Below the pieces are notes generated by a model. That model was given only the letters and a program-made list of their open reading frames with translations. It made no database searches and was not told the origin of the DNA. A stretch of 64,000 nucleotides of DNA from NCBI GenBank assembly GCA_023666705.1, contig JAMPBO010000012.1, positions 51,783 to 115,782 of the forward strand. Direction: 5' to 3'. Position 1 is the first letter of the stretch. The number at the start of each line of letters is the position of its first letter. This stretch comes from Bacteroides sp. (GTDB lineage Bacteria; Bacillota; Clostridia; Lachnospirales; Lachnospiraceae). Position numbers and translations under genes: made by a program. This document shows positions 54,650 to 63,684 of the stretch, in pieces.

Positions 54650-57600
54650 CTAAATAAAGTCGAAGCTAACCTGCTCAAACTCTAAATCCTTGTATTCCAA
54701 TTCTTCCTGGTCTGCCTTACTCGTGTAATCGCATACAACCGTAAGCTGTCTGCCGCCCGTCATTTGCTGACCAAGAATATAATTCACGTCAAACCGTCCC
54801 GTAATTGCAGGTGTGGCTCCTCTTGCAGGAACAATCAACTGTACATTATTTGCCGCAAGCAGTGCAAAAATAGGCTCCCATATGTACACATCCTTTGCCG
54901 CACCAAACGGATTATCAATAAATATGGTCTTTGTCCTTGTGTCCTCGTTGCCAAGCTGGTACATGCCTGAAATGTAGTTGATAATGGAGACAAGGAACTG
55001 TATGTAAATACCCTGGGACTGTCCCGTGCTTCCTACTGCTTCCTCATACCGCAGGTACCTGCTCTGCTCCTTTATGCGTTCCCGCTTGTATAGACTCAGC
55101 TTGATGCCGTTCATGTCAGCTACAATAACACCAAACAGCTTCTTTAGTGCAAGGCTTCCCCTGATAAACTTTATTCTGTCCTTGTCATTGTCATAGTCGT
55201 CTGCCTGTGCCACAATCCGGTCAATGTAATCCGACATTTTCTGCTTTAAAAATTCATCCCGCACATATGGGATTGCAAGTCCTACCATCTGGATAGCTTC
55301 CCCATCCACAACGATTCTTGACAGCTTTGGAAGCTTGTCAAGCTCGGTCTTCACGTCAAGACATCTTTGGAGACACTGCTCCTCAAAGTTTGCCTTAATC
55401 GTTTCCATGTCCACAAGACTTTTTTCCACACGGTCCTTCTCAAGCTTAATGTAATCCGCTATCGCTTTAAGATTGTTCATAAGCTCGCCTGCCGCACCGA
55501 AGCTCTCAGGTATGGCAACGTCATTTCTGATGGTTGCCGCAAGCTCATAAACCTCCATCTCATCAAGGCTTACCGCTGTATTTCCCTTAAATCTCATCAG
55601 CTCATTTTTTGCCTTTTCAATTGCCTTATTGCTCTTGTCATAGAGTAAAAGGTTATCCTCAAAGATTGTCCGCAGCTTATCCTTATCTTCTGCAAGCGGC
55701 TTTGCCTGCTCCATGCCTATGTCATGTGTCACGATAATACGCTTTACATCCTTGTACAGGTCTACCATGTAGCCCTGTTGCTTCATATAACCCTTGTAAC
55801 GGGCGTCACATTCCTTTGCCTCAGCCTCCAGCCGCTCCAGCATTTCCTTGCCCTTTTTCAGATTCATGACAATCTCGGACTGCTCTGCCTGTTGCTCCGT
55901 ATATCCGCCAAAGGCAGCTTCGATATTGCTAATGGCATACTCTATGCTTCCCTCAAGACGGCTTATCGCCCGCTCAAGCTCCTTCCGCTCAAGCTCAAGA
56001 AGATTCAGCCGTTCCTGCTGCTCGTTAATATTTTTCTTGCAGGTGTCAAGCATTGCATCATCCGACAGGTATATAAGGTTTTTCTTCTCATACTCCTCCA
56101 TCATCTCCGTGCTTATCCCCCGCTTTTTAATATTTCTCAGGGTCTTATCCATAGAGTTTTTTAAGGTTTCCATTACCAGCTTTTTGTCCTCTATGGTTTT
56201 CATTTCGCCTTTATTTTCATTTAACATTGCCGTAAATCGTGCCTTGATCTCATCATCAGTTAAGGCACTCACCTCATACTCCACGTCAATGTTATAATAT
56301 GGTTTGTAGTAAACATCCCACTCCGTCATCATTTCCTGAAGCTTTTTTTCGAGGGTGGCAAGGTTTGCGTTGTCCTCATCATCCGTCTTGTCCGTATCGG
56401 AAATCAGCGACCGTCTTGAACGGATTTCCTCCTCAAGCCTGTCAATTTTTTCCTTACATTCCCCTGATATGGCTTCCTTCTCGCTTACCATGTCCGCCAG
56501 CCTCGTGGCAGTGTCAAGACGTCCCACATCCGCAAGCTTTTCGTCATACTGCTTTCTAAGCTCCTCATTTTGGGTCTCAAGCTCAGAAATGGCTCGCTTG
56601 ATTTCCCGGATACTCTCCTTGCAGGTAGATATTTCTGCGTCCATATCATACATACGCTTTCTTGCATCACGAAGCTTTCTGCCTGCCTCCATCAGCTCAC
56701 TGTCCTGCATACGGATTACGAATTGCTGATCCTGCCTGTACGCTGCCAGCATTTCTTCCTTAAATTCCGTTTTCATTTCAAGCTCATGCACATTTTCCGT
56801 TTCCTCGCCTAAAAGCTTCTCCCTTGTATCCTCCCCGGTTAGGAATTCCTTCGTCGCATGCACGCTTATTATATTTTCTCCCTGAATCAGTGCCTTGTCC
56901 GAAATGGCATCCATGTCATAAATATTGACAATCTCACTGCCTGTATCTACCTTTAAAATATTTGGGTCATCCTTGACCGTTTCGTATTCTTTGATAAGCA
57001 GTCCATACGGCAGCTCAGGGTTAATTTCCAGAAGCTCCGCCTGCTTATTTACAGGAAGTGCCGACAGATAATCCATGCCGAACATAGCAGAAATTCCATG
57101 TCTTGTCTCAAGGTAATCCATCAGCTTTTTCGCTGCAGCAGATGCAGATATGATTCTTCCCTCCTCCAGCAGCTTCACTCTCTTTTTCCTAATCTTAATC
57201 TCATCCTTGATTGCCGCATTTTCAAGCACGGTGGACGTGATTCGGTCCGTAATGATTGATGTGAGATTGTTCCTGTCATCGCTTCCATATACAGTCCGTA
57301 TATTTTCAAGCTTCTGGCAAGCCTCGTCATACTCCTTTTCTTTTACCTCAAAGGCTTCAATCAGCTTATCGTTTTCTTCCTTTTCCAGCAGAAGCTGCGA
57401 CAGCTTAATTTTGGCATCACTCAGCTTTTCGTTGTTATCCTTAAGCCTTGTCTGATTATCCTCAAGCTTCCATGCCAGGTCATCTATCTCCTCCTGCACC
57501 TGTCCAAGGTGCTCGCCCGGCGTTGCAAAATTAAGGGTACTCATGGAGAATTTTATCTCTGCAAGCTGCTCCGAAAGCTGGACAATTTCCTCATCATAGG

Positions 57601-59053
57601 TCTTCTTGATGTTGACTGCAACCTCCTGCTCAACCATTGCCTCCTGAAGAAGCATTTGTGCCGATTCCCTATCCGCCTTTTTCTTTGCAAGGTCCTTTTT
57701 AATGGCATCTATCTTGCTGTTAAGCTCCGCCATTACCGCATCCATTCTCATTTTTAAATTGTATGTATAGGAAAATAAAAGCTCCCTGTCAAACGGTGTC
57801 TGCGACATCATCGTTTTGATGACTGCATCGTTCTGGTGATATTTCTTGCGGTCAGCAAGGTAGTCAACATACTCATTGATTGCTTCTTTGAGATTCAAAT
57901 CATCCTTAAGCTCATCAAGCTTATTTAGGGTCTCCTCATATGCCGTCTGTGACTGCTCCAGCTTGCCTTTCAGCTCATTCAGCTTATTTCGGTCTCTTGC
58001 AACCTTAAGGCATTCCATGTATTTTCTCTGCTCGTCCTTTTGTTGCCGCTTTTCGTCCCTCTCTTTGGCAAGCTGCTCCATCATTTCCTCATCATTTTTG
58101 GCAAACTCCTCGCCTGTCACATATATGTTTGCCATAAGTGCTTCCAGCCTGCTTTTTTCCTCATATAAATCCATAAATGACGCAACCTTGTCAGACAGCG
58201 TTCCCACAAGCTCAATCTGACGGTCATAGCCTGCAATATCCTTTTTCTTTTTGGCAAGTATGGTAAGCTGCTCCTTGATATCCATAAGCATCTGTGCCAT
58301 AGCCGCATCTCCCGTCTCCTCACGCTGGGTCTTGACCATAAATGCCTTTTCAATAATTTCCTCAATCAGCAGGTCCTCGACTACCCGTCTTGTCGTCTTA
58401 TAGTTATTTTCAAAGTAGGTCCGCACATGTCCCTCGGTTTTATTGATTCCCCTTATGATTTCCCACTGGCTTTCGTGAAGCCCAAACTCGCTGATAAATC
58501 TCTGGTATTCGCCCTTTCTGTCAAAAATCTGCACCTTAAGGGACATATCCTTGTGCTCCAGCTCCTTCAGATAGCTTCTAAGTCCCTGAAAGGTCACCCG
58601 TTCCCCATCCTTAACAAGTGGGAGATTGATAATATCATTTTTGTTGTACTCCCTGTAAAAAATACAGTAGTTATAATACTCAATGCAAGCGACATCCTTA
58701 GAGGTCTCACTTTCATCCCCCGACTCCTTTGCCTTTCTTGCACAAAAGCCCGTTGTCATATAGCGGTAGCCCTCGCTGCTGTCGTTTTTGTCCAGCTTCC
58801 ACTCAACAAGGGAGTGGATGGTTGTATTTCCATTTCCCGTGCGGAACAGCTTTTCTATGGGCTGTTTTTCGTCCAGCGTGCAATTCGGTATCATATTTTG
58901 GAGTAACAAAAGCATAAGCACACTTTTTCCTCCGCCGTTTGCAAGATCATAGAGTGTGTTTTTTCCGTACATTCTCATTGTAAAATCGTCGTAAAACTGG
59001 GTGCCAAAATTATACTTGACATTATTTACCCTTATCCTGTTTATGCTAGGCAT
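54650..59053 (-). CDS. JetC/MukB-like SMC-type ATPase of a Wadjet/MksBEF complex
   Basis: The protein has 1467 residues. The N-terminal head has Walker A LANGGGKSVLML (residues ~38-48). Long coiled-coil arms flank a central hinge-like region at ~640-760. The C-terminal head has the signature-like GSTGQSQGIYIQFL and Walker B TKTIFIDNPFGAAKD. The Walker B glutamate position reads Asn (IDNP instead of DE) and the signature deviates from LSGGE. ATG 59053 overlaps the JetB-like stop by 8 bp and follows GGAGGTG. It should form a DNA-extruding SMC complex with the two upstream proteins. Confidence 0.88.
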   Translation of the reverse strand: MPSINRIRVNNVKYNFGTQFYDDFTMRMYGKNTLYDLANGGGKSVLMLLLLQNMIPNCTLDEKQPIEKLFRTGNGNTTIHSLVEWKLDKNDSSEGYRYMTTGFCARKAKESGDESETSKDVACIEYYNYCIFYREYNKNDIINLPLVKDGERVTFQGLRSYLKELEHKDMSLKVQIFDRKGEYQRFISEFGLHESQWEIIRGINKTEGHVRTYFENNYKTTRRVVEDLLIEEIIEKAFMVKTQREETGDAAMAQMLMDIKEQLTILAKKKKDIAGYDRQIELVGTLSDKVASFMDLYEEKSRLEALMANIYVTGEEFAKNDEEMMEQLAKERDEKRQQKDEQRKYMECLKVARDRNKLNELKGKLEQSQTAYEETLNKLDELKDDLNLKEAINEYVDYLADRKKYHQNDAVIKTMMSQTPFDRELLFSYTYNLKMRMDAVMAELNSKIDAIKKDLAKKKADRESAQMLLQEAMVEQEVAVNIKKTYDEEIVQLSEQLAEIKFSMSTLNFATPGEHLGQVQEEIDDLAWKLEDNQTRLKDNNEKLSDAKIKLSQLLLEKEENDKLIEAFEVKEKEYDEACQKLENIRTVYGSDDRNNLTSIITDRITSTVLENAAIKDEIKIRKKRVKLLEEGRIISASAAAKKLMDYLETRHGISAMFGMDYLSALPVNKQAELLEINPELPYGLLIKEYETVKDDPNILKVDTGSEIVNIYDMDAISDKALIQGENIISVHATKEFLTGEDTREKLLGEETENVHELEMKTEFKEEMLAAYRQDQQFVIRMQDSELMEAGRKLRDARKRMYDMDAEISTCKESIREIKRAISELETQNEELRKQYDEKLADVGRLDTATRLADMVSEKEAISGECKEKIDRLEEEIRSRRSLISDTDKTDDEDNANLATLEKKLQEMMTEWDVYYKPYYNIDVEYEVSALTDDEIKARFTAMLNENKGEMKTIEDKKLVMETLKNSMDKTLRNIKKRGISTEMMEEYEKKNLIYLSDDAMLDTCKKNINEQQERLNLLELERKELERAISRLEGSIEYAISNIEAAFGGYTEQQAEQSEIVMNLKKGKEMLERLEAEAKECDARYKGYMKQQGYMVDLYKDVKRIIVTHDIGMEQAKPLAEDKDKLRTIFEDNLLLYDKSNKAIEKAKNELMRFKGNTAVSLDEMEVYELAATIRNDVAIPESFGAAGELMNNLKAIADYIKLEKDRVEKSLVDMETIKANFEEQCLQRCLDVKTELDKLPKLSRIVVDGEAIQMVGLAIPYVRDEFLKQKMSDYIDRIVAQADDYDNDKDRIKFIRGSLALKKLFGVIVADMNGIKLSLYKRERIKEQSRYLRYEEAVGSTGQSQGIYIQFLVSIINYISGMYQLGNEDTRTKTIFIDNPFGAAKDVYIWEPIFALLAANNVQLIVPARGATPAITGRFDVNYILGQQMTGGRQLTVVCDYTSKADQEELEYKDLEFEQVSFDFI

Positions 59054-59759
59054 CCGTTTCACCTCCAAGCACCTTGTATATCCTGCCCTTATACTCCTCG
59101 AAATAATTTTCCGCAATTGCCTTAAATCTCTTTGTCGGATAGTACCGCTCCTCAACCTCCACAAAAAGCTTCTGTGCTACAAGGAAGTTGAAGGTAAGCT
59201 TAATAAATCCTACCCGCGAGGCTCTCGATGCCCTGTTTTTATCCTTATCGTCAGAGGTCACAACCGGAAGCTCATCCCACAACAGTGCAATGGTTTTAAA
59301 GCTGTCCTCCGCAAGCTCGTCCATGGAATAAACCGATATATCCGCCGTTATCGTTGCCAGATAGGAGGTTACCTGTTCCAGTAAATCCTCCTGCTTCACG
59401 TACTCCTTAACCTGATAGGAGGATGAGTCCTGATAAAAGGACAGCAGGGCATTGTATATAATGAAATATGCCATATAAAGCTCCTTGTTCAGCCTGAGCC
59501 CCAGCATTTTTTTCATGTCGTCATTTGTGTAACCGAATATTCTGTTTCCGTCTCCTGCCGTAATGTAAATGGAGTCCTCGTATTCATATACATTTAAGTT
59601 CAGCTTTTTCATCAGTCGGTTTGTAATATCAAAGACCGCCTGATTGCTGTAATATTCCTCGTAAAGCTCTCTTGTGTCGGGATTGGAACGGGATACCTCC
59701 TGTCCTGTTATCAGCGTGGAATAAATATCCAGTGCCTTATCCAAGCTTCTTTCTTCCAT
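59046..59759 (-). CDS. JetB/MukE-like subunit (DUF6063-type)
   Basis: The protein has about 237 residues, mostly helical with winged-helix-like C-terminal part (FIKLTFNFLVAQKLFVEVEE). Resembles DUF6063/MksE-type KITE subunits that bind the kleisin. ATG 59759 follows AAGGAGG, which overlaps the end of the JetA-like gene. Order kleisin-KITE-SMC is that of mukFEB, mksFEB and jetABC. Confidence 0.8.
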   Translation of the reverse strand: MEERSLDKALDIYSTLITGQEVSRSNPDTRELYEEYYSNQAVFDITNRLMKKLNLNVYEYEDSIYITAGDGNRIFGYTNDDMKKMLGLRLNKELYMAYFIIYNALLSFYQDSSSYQVKEYVKQEDLLEQVTSYLATITADISVYSMDELAEDSFKTIALLWDELPVVTSDDKDKNRASRASRVGFIKLTFNFLVAQKLFVEVEERYYPTKRFKAIAENYFEEYKGRIYKVLGGETDA

Positions 59760-59760
59760 T

Positions 59761-61305
59761 TTACCCGTCCCTCCTTTCAAATTTCATGTCCGTAACGTAG
59801 GCGGCATCGTCCTCATCTGCCCTTAATTCTATAATACTCTCACCGTTCATGCTGATGGAAAAACTCATATCCCCAAACCGTGTGATGTCCTCCTCTGTCA
59901 TATTGGCGGCTACCATTTCCTCGAGCAGCGTATCCTGTTTTTCCAGCATCCGCTTTATGTTGTATTCACTTTTTCCTGCCAGATGGGTCAGAAACGAATA
60001 GTAATCCCTGTTTAAATACACCTCGCTGCCGAACTTAATTTCCAGAATTCCGTTAAACTCCCTAAGCCCCAGCTCGTTCCATTTTTTTATCTGGTCGAGA
60101 AGCTCCATAAACAACATATAAAAGTTTCTCGATATCTTTTTGTCTAATATCTCATCCTCATACTCAAAGGATGCATCCAAAACATTTTTTTCAACCTTTT
60201 CACCCTTATCCTTGTCATCACTCTTCAGGGACAGCATATTGTCTATACTTCGGATGGAAAAGGATTTGTTGAGCTTCGGCGTTAAAAACGGCAAAACCAC
60301 ATGCTCCATACCATTTGGCATATCCTGATTCATCATTTCAAGCAGCATCTGCCTGAAATCAAACACGGGTCTCAGCTTTGTGAGCTTTGCCTTGCTGATG
60401 ATGGAGTCCGCCAGCTTCGTAAGCTCCATAGTCTCGGAAATCAGCCTGCTATGATTGTATATTGTTTTTTTCAGCTCTGTTTCCAGCTTACCTATATCCT
60501 CAAGGGATTTTGACCTGCTTCCCTCACTGCTCTCATAGGCAGCCCGCTCAATTACCTTGTCCACCAGTGCCTTATTTTTTGCAAACAGCTTTTGCTCGTC
60601 ATTGAACCACTTTGCAGTAGTCGCCATATACCGTTCATATGCCTTGTTCCCCTCAAACACATCGATGCCCAAAAGCTTCAGCACCCGCTCCTTCTCAAGG
60701 GAAAGCTGTATCACCTGACTGTTGATGCGTTTGACAACGTCTATTCCTCCCTTAAAGTTGCTGGAACTAATCATTTTTTCAAGCAGGAGCTGCGACACAT
60801 TGATTTTGCTCTCGTCCTTTATCTCTTTCGTATCCAGATAAAATTCGATGCCCTCAGCCGTTATGTAGTAGTACACCGTGCCATCGCCAACCTTACTGTC
60901 AATCAGCTTCACTCTCGCAATTTTGCCTGTCCTTGCCTCCGGGTCATAAAACTTAAACTCAAATGCCCGTCCGTCATTTTTCAGCTTATCAAAAATGTAA
61001 AGAGCAAGCTGCTTTTCCTCCTCAGGGTCCTCGTCCACACCGAAATCCCGCTTTAGAAGCTCAAGCAGAAAGCTCTCGTATTCCTCGTAAGTGATATCCT
61101 TTTCGTGAAAATTGTTTTCATTAATAAAAAAACGCAGTGATGCCATAGTGATATAGCCCATATCAAGGAAGCCGTACTTTCCCTCCTTGTACTGGGAAAA
61201 CGTAGTCTCACTGAGCACAAAGAACGGGTAATACTTCTTAATGTTTTGCATACGCTCGCTGTGCTCAGAAATTATATCGTTTATCATCACATGCTTAAGT
61301 GCCAT
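59761..61305 (-). CDS. JetA/MukF-like kleisin subunit
   Basis: The protein has 514 residues. The N-terminal winged-helix region SERMQNIKKYYPFFVLSETT and the helical middle (INSQVIQLSLEKERVLKLLG) match the Wadjet JetA family. The C-terminal part ends with an acidic segment. Weak ribosome site GGTAG ahead of ATG 61305. First gene of the Jet unit; a copy of the inverted-repeat element lies 40 bp upstream and may influence its expression. Confidence 0.83.
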   Translation of the reverse strand: MALKHVMINDIISEHSERMQNIKKYYPFFVLSETTFSQYKEGKYGFLDMGYITMASLRFFINENNFHEKDITYEEYESFLLELLKRDFGVDEDPEEEKQLALYIFDKLKNDGRAFEFKFYDPEARTGKIARVKLIDSKVGDGTVYYYITAEGIEFYLDTKEIKDESKINVSQLLLEKMISSSNFKGGIDVVKRINSQVIQLSLEKERVLKLLGIDVFEGNKAYERYMATTAKWFNDEQKLFAKNKALVDKVIERAAYESSEGSRSKSLEDIGKLETELKKTIYNHSRLISETMELTKLADSIISKAKLTKLRPVFDFRQMLLEMMNQDMPNGMEHVVLPFLTPKLNKSFSIRSIDNMLSLKSDDKDKGEKVEKNVLDASFEYEDEILDKKISRNFYMLFMELLDQIKKWNELGLREFNGILEIKFGSEVYLNRDYYSFLTHLAGKSEYNIKRMLEKQDTLLEEMVAANMTEEDITRFGDMSFSISMNGESIIELRADEDDAAYVTDMKFERRDG

Positions 61306-61345
61306 AATAAATTTCTACCAATATCTTTCCTGTTATTTTTTGTTA

Positions 61346-61468
61346 TAGTCAATTGCAAAATGATGTCTTTTTAAACATTCGTTGTATAATATAGTCAATA
61401 TCACCACAAGGTGTGCTTGCAATATTGTACAACTACTTTTCGATAATATAACATTTCGCAATTGTCTA
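61346..61468. mobile_element. Miniature inverted-repeat element, long copy (MITE-like)
   Basis: Ends TAGTCAATTGCAAAATG and complement of CATTTCGCAATTGTCTA are inverted repeats. The similarity extends about 50 bp inward to GTTGTATAATAT versus GTTGTACAATAT. TA dinucleotides flank both ends. Shares its ends and the CATTCGTTGTA core with the 75-bp copy at 5602-5676, which looks like an internal deletion. No ORF. The remaining gap to 61565 is A/T-rich with nothing recognisable. Confidence 0.75.
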
Positions 61469-61565
61469 TATATTTCGTTACATATGCCACAATTCATCCA
61501 CAAAATATTGTGCATAATTAATTTAATTTTAATATATTTTGTCGAATAAAACAAGTATTTAATCT

Positions 61566-63449
61566 CTACTGTGTCCATATCTCCCAATCTGTCACCTCAG
61601 GCCAGCCCGTTGTGTCAAATCCTAAACGAATTTGTCCGTTCAGGTACTTAAGCTTATTTCTTAAATGCGGTTCGTTAAAATACGACGTATCCATTTTTTC
61701 TTCCATCATGGCATACTCCATAATCCGTGCACGGTCCTCATTTGGAAAGCTTTTAGAATATATGTCTATAAAATATACCTCATTCCCCGCATCCCCTGAA
61801 ACATATGTAAAATCAGACGAACCCTGATTTTCCACATAGTCATTGTCGTAAACAAAATCATCCGGATTGAGGGAATTCCACACCGTTTCATCGATAAAGC
61901 CTTCTTCTGTAATATTCAGATGGTTCTCGATTGCATGAAAAATCTCATGGTAAATTGTGCTCTCATAATCATATACACTGTTTATATCAAGCACCAAATG
62001 GGTATCCTCCCACAACGTACTCTGCACGCCTACCGCCGTATCAATTGACATATCATCCTTCGGCAATATATCGCCTGCCAAATATATTTTCAAAATTCCG
62101 CCATAATCATCATCCAACTGGGCGAGCATTCCATACGGATACCGTTCCAGTGCCTGGTCCAGCGTAAAGAGTGCCTGTCGGATACGCACAACATTATCTG
62201 TCGGTACATACTCATATGTATCCTCCGTACATTCCGTCACCACATCCCCTATGTATATTTCCACACCGTGACGCTCCCCCATTTCCTTTGCCTGCCTGCG
62301 GAGTGCCTCCAGCTCAGTCTCATCCGCCGGGTTTTCTCCCTGCCATTGGTACACATAATTCTCCTCGTCCTCACAGACGCTCTTTTCTGCCAGCAAATCC
62401 CAAACATAAATCGTGGACGACATTTGCTTCTGCATTTCAAACATTACAATACCTTCGTTCTCAATATATGTCATGTAATCGGAAATAAAATCCGTATCCG
62501 CAAGCGGAACCGTCAGCTCATATTGCTTTCTTCCCGTGTTCAGGGAATAAAAGCGAAACACAGCCTTTTTTTCCTTCCCGTCCACCTGCTCCATACGGGA
62601 TACCGCAATTTTACTTTCCGCATCAGTATATCTTGCACTATATTCTTCAACATCTTTAAGGGCAAGTATCTTAGGGTCACCAACATTCACAGTTCCAAAC
62701 AAAATTTCAGATAAGATTCCCTCATTATAGTATACGATGTAAAAATCATCTTCCATCTGCAGCTTACCGAACTCCTCCGTGTAGCTTTGTATGATTTCCC
62801 CTGTTTCCAAATCGCAGGAGCAATTTTTTGCTGTCTCATAATCCTCATAAATCAGGTAGGACAAATCCGGTGCAATATATTTTACCGCAACATCCGAACG
62901 TCCGAGCGATATCCTGTCATACTCCGACAGTTCCTCATTCATCAAATAAATCTCCCCATTCATCTGATTGCAGACAGCCAGCATTCCATCTGCTGTTACA
63001 ACGATTCCGCCATCTGTATAGAATCCTTCCGGAAGCTCCACCCTTGCTTTCTCCTCCATGGTAAGCGGATTCACTTTAACCATGTAATCTGTCCAGTCCT
63101 CAAGCTGGTACACAACCAAAATATCATCCTGATATCTTCCCATGTAACTTATCATAATAGATTCGCCCTCGGGGGCAAGGGAAAACTCATACAAATTTCC
63201 ATCGTATCCCACAGGATGTTTGCCAAGGGCATAATCTGTCTCTGACAGCGGCTTGGTACGGCATTTACCCTCGTCCTGTATATCTCCATCCTGCACTTCC
63301 TCTGTCTGTCCATCCACTTCTTTTTGTCCAACAGCTTCTGTCGTTGTCGTCTTTTCCTGATTGGAAGGAGTGCAGCCGACCATAGAACAGACAAGTACGG
63401 CAATCAGAAAGATAATTATTTTATCTCTAATTTTCGATTTTTTTAACAT
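61566..63449 (-). CDS. Lipoprotein with propeller-like region and HExxH metallopeptidase motif
   Basis: The protein has 627 residues with lipobox CSMVGC, then a Thr/Glu-rich linker and a beta-rich region (~75-370) resembling a propeller of short repeats. A C-terminal domain (~440-627) contains YHEIFHAIENHL, an HExxH zinc-peptidase motif, with downstream acidic residues as possible third ligand. ATG 63449 has AAGGAG. Not assigned to a named family. Monocistronic, with its own promoter. Confidence 0.78.
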   Translation of the reverse strand: MLKKSKIRDKIIIFLIAVLVCSMVGCTPSNQEKTTTTEAVGQKEVDGQTEEVQDGDIQDEGKCRTKPLSETDYALGKHPVGYDGNLYEFSLAPEGESIMISYMGRYQDDILVVYQLEDWTDYMVKVNPLTMEEKARVELPEGFYTDGGIVVTADGMLAVCNQMNGEIYLMNEELSEYDRISLGRSDVAVKYIAPDLSYLIYEDYETAKNCSCDLETGEIIQSYTEEFGKLQMEDDFYIVYYNEGILSEILFGTVNVGDPKILALKDVEEYSARYTDAESKIAVSRMEQVDGKEKKAVFRFYSLNTGRKQYELTVPLADTDFISDYMTYIENEGIVMFEMQKQMSSTIYVWDLLAEKSVCEDEENYVYQWQGENPADETELEALRRQAKEMGERHGVEIYIGDVVTECTEDTYEYVPTDNVVRIRQALFTLDQALERYPYGMLAQLDDDYGGILKIYLAGDILPKDDMSIDTAVGVQSTLWEDTHLVLDINSVYDYESTIYHEIFHAIENHLNITEEGFIDETVWNSLNPDDFVYDNDYVENQGSSDFTYVSGDAGNEVYFIDIYSKSFPNEDRARIMEYAMMEEKMDTSYFNEPHLRNKLKYLNGQIRLGFDTTGWPEVTDWEIWTQ

Positions 63450-63489
63450 CACTTAATTCTCCTTCAGTGTAAATTTTTTCTACTTGTTT

Positions 63490-63518
63490 ATTATACCAAA
63501 CAAAGATGCTCGTGGAAA
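63490..63518 (-). promoter_or_regulatory. Promoter of the metallopeptidase-like lipoprotein gene
   Basis: TTTCCA (weak -35), 17-bp spacer and perfect TATAAT on the minus strand, 40 bp before the start. Confidence 0.55.
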
Positions 63519-63535
63519 TATTTCCGCAAAAGGCA

Positions 63536-63563
63536 TTAACAATTTTTTTTGATTTGGTAGAAT
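63536..63563 (+). promoter_or_regulatory. Promoter of the type III toxin-antitoxin locus
   Basis: TTAACA, 16-bp spacer, TAGAAT on the plus strand, divergent from the lipoprotein promoter. Confidence 0.5.
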
Positions 63564-63572
63564 ACTATTAAA

Positions 63573-63672
63573 GGAGAGTCCTGCCAGCAAGTGGACGTTC
63601 AAAAAGCGATAGCGTTGCTGCGGTGACGCTACATTCAAGGGCTATGGCAAACATAGTCCTTGAAATACTTTA
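63573..63672 (+). ncRNA. Candidate ToxI-like antitoxin RNA with two degenerate repeats
   Basis: The stretch between promoter and toxin holds two loosely similar units, aligned on GTGGACG/GTGACG and TTCAA (63598 and 63634, 36 bp apart). A 13-bp hairpin TTCAAGGGCTATG/CATAGTCCTTGAA (63634-63664) follows. Type III loci have such repeats of about 35 nt and a leaky terminator before the toxin. The repeat similarity is weak, so this rests mainly on context. Confidence 0.45.
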
Positions 63673-63684
63673 TGGGAGAATTTT

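Noticed and set aside
53743..61305. Complete Wadjet (JetABCD) defence system
   Set aside because: No JetD-like TOPRIM protein is present before or after jetABC in the window.
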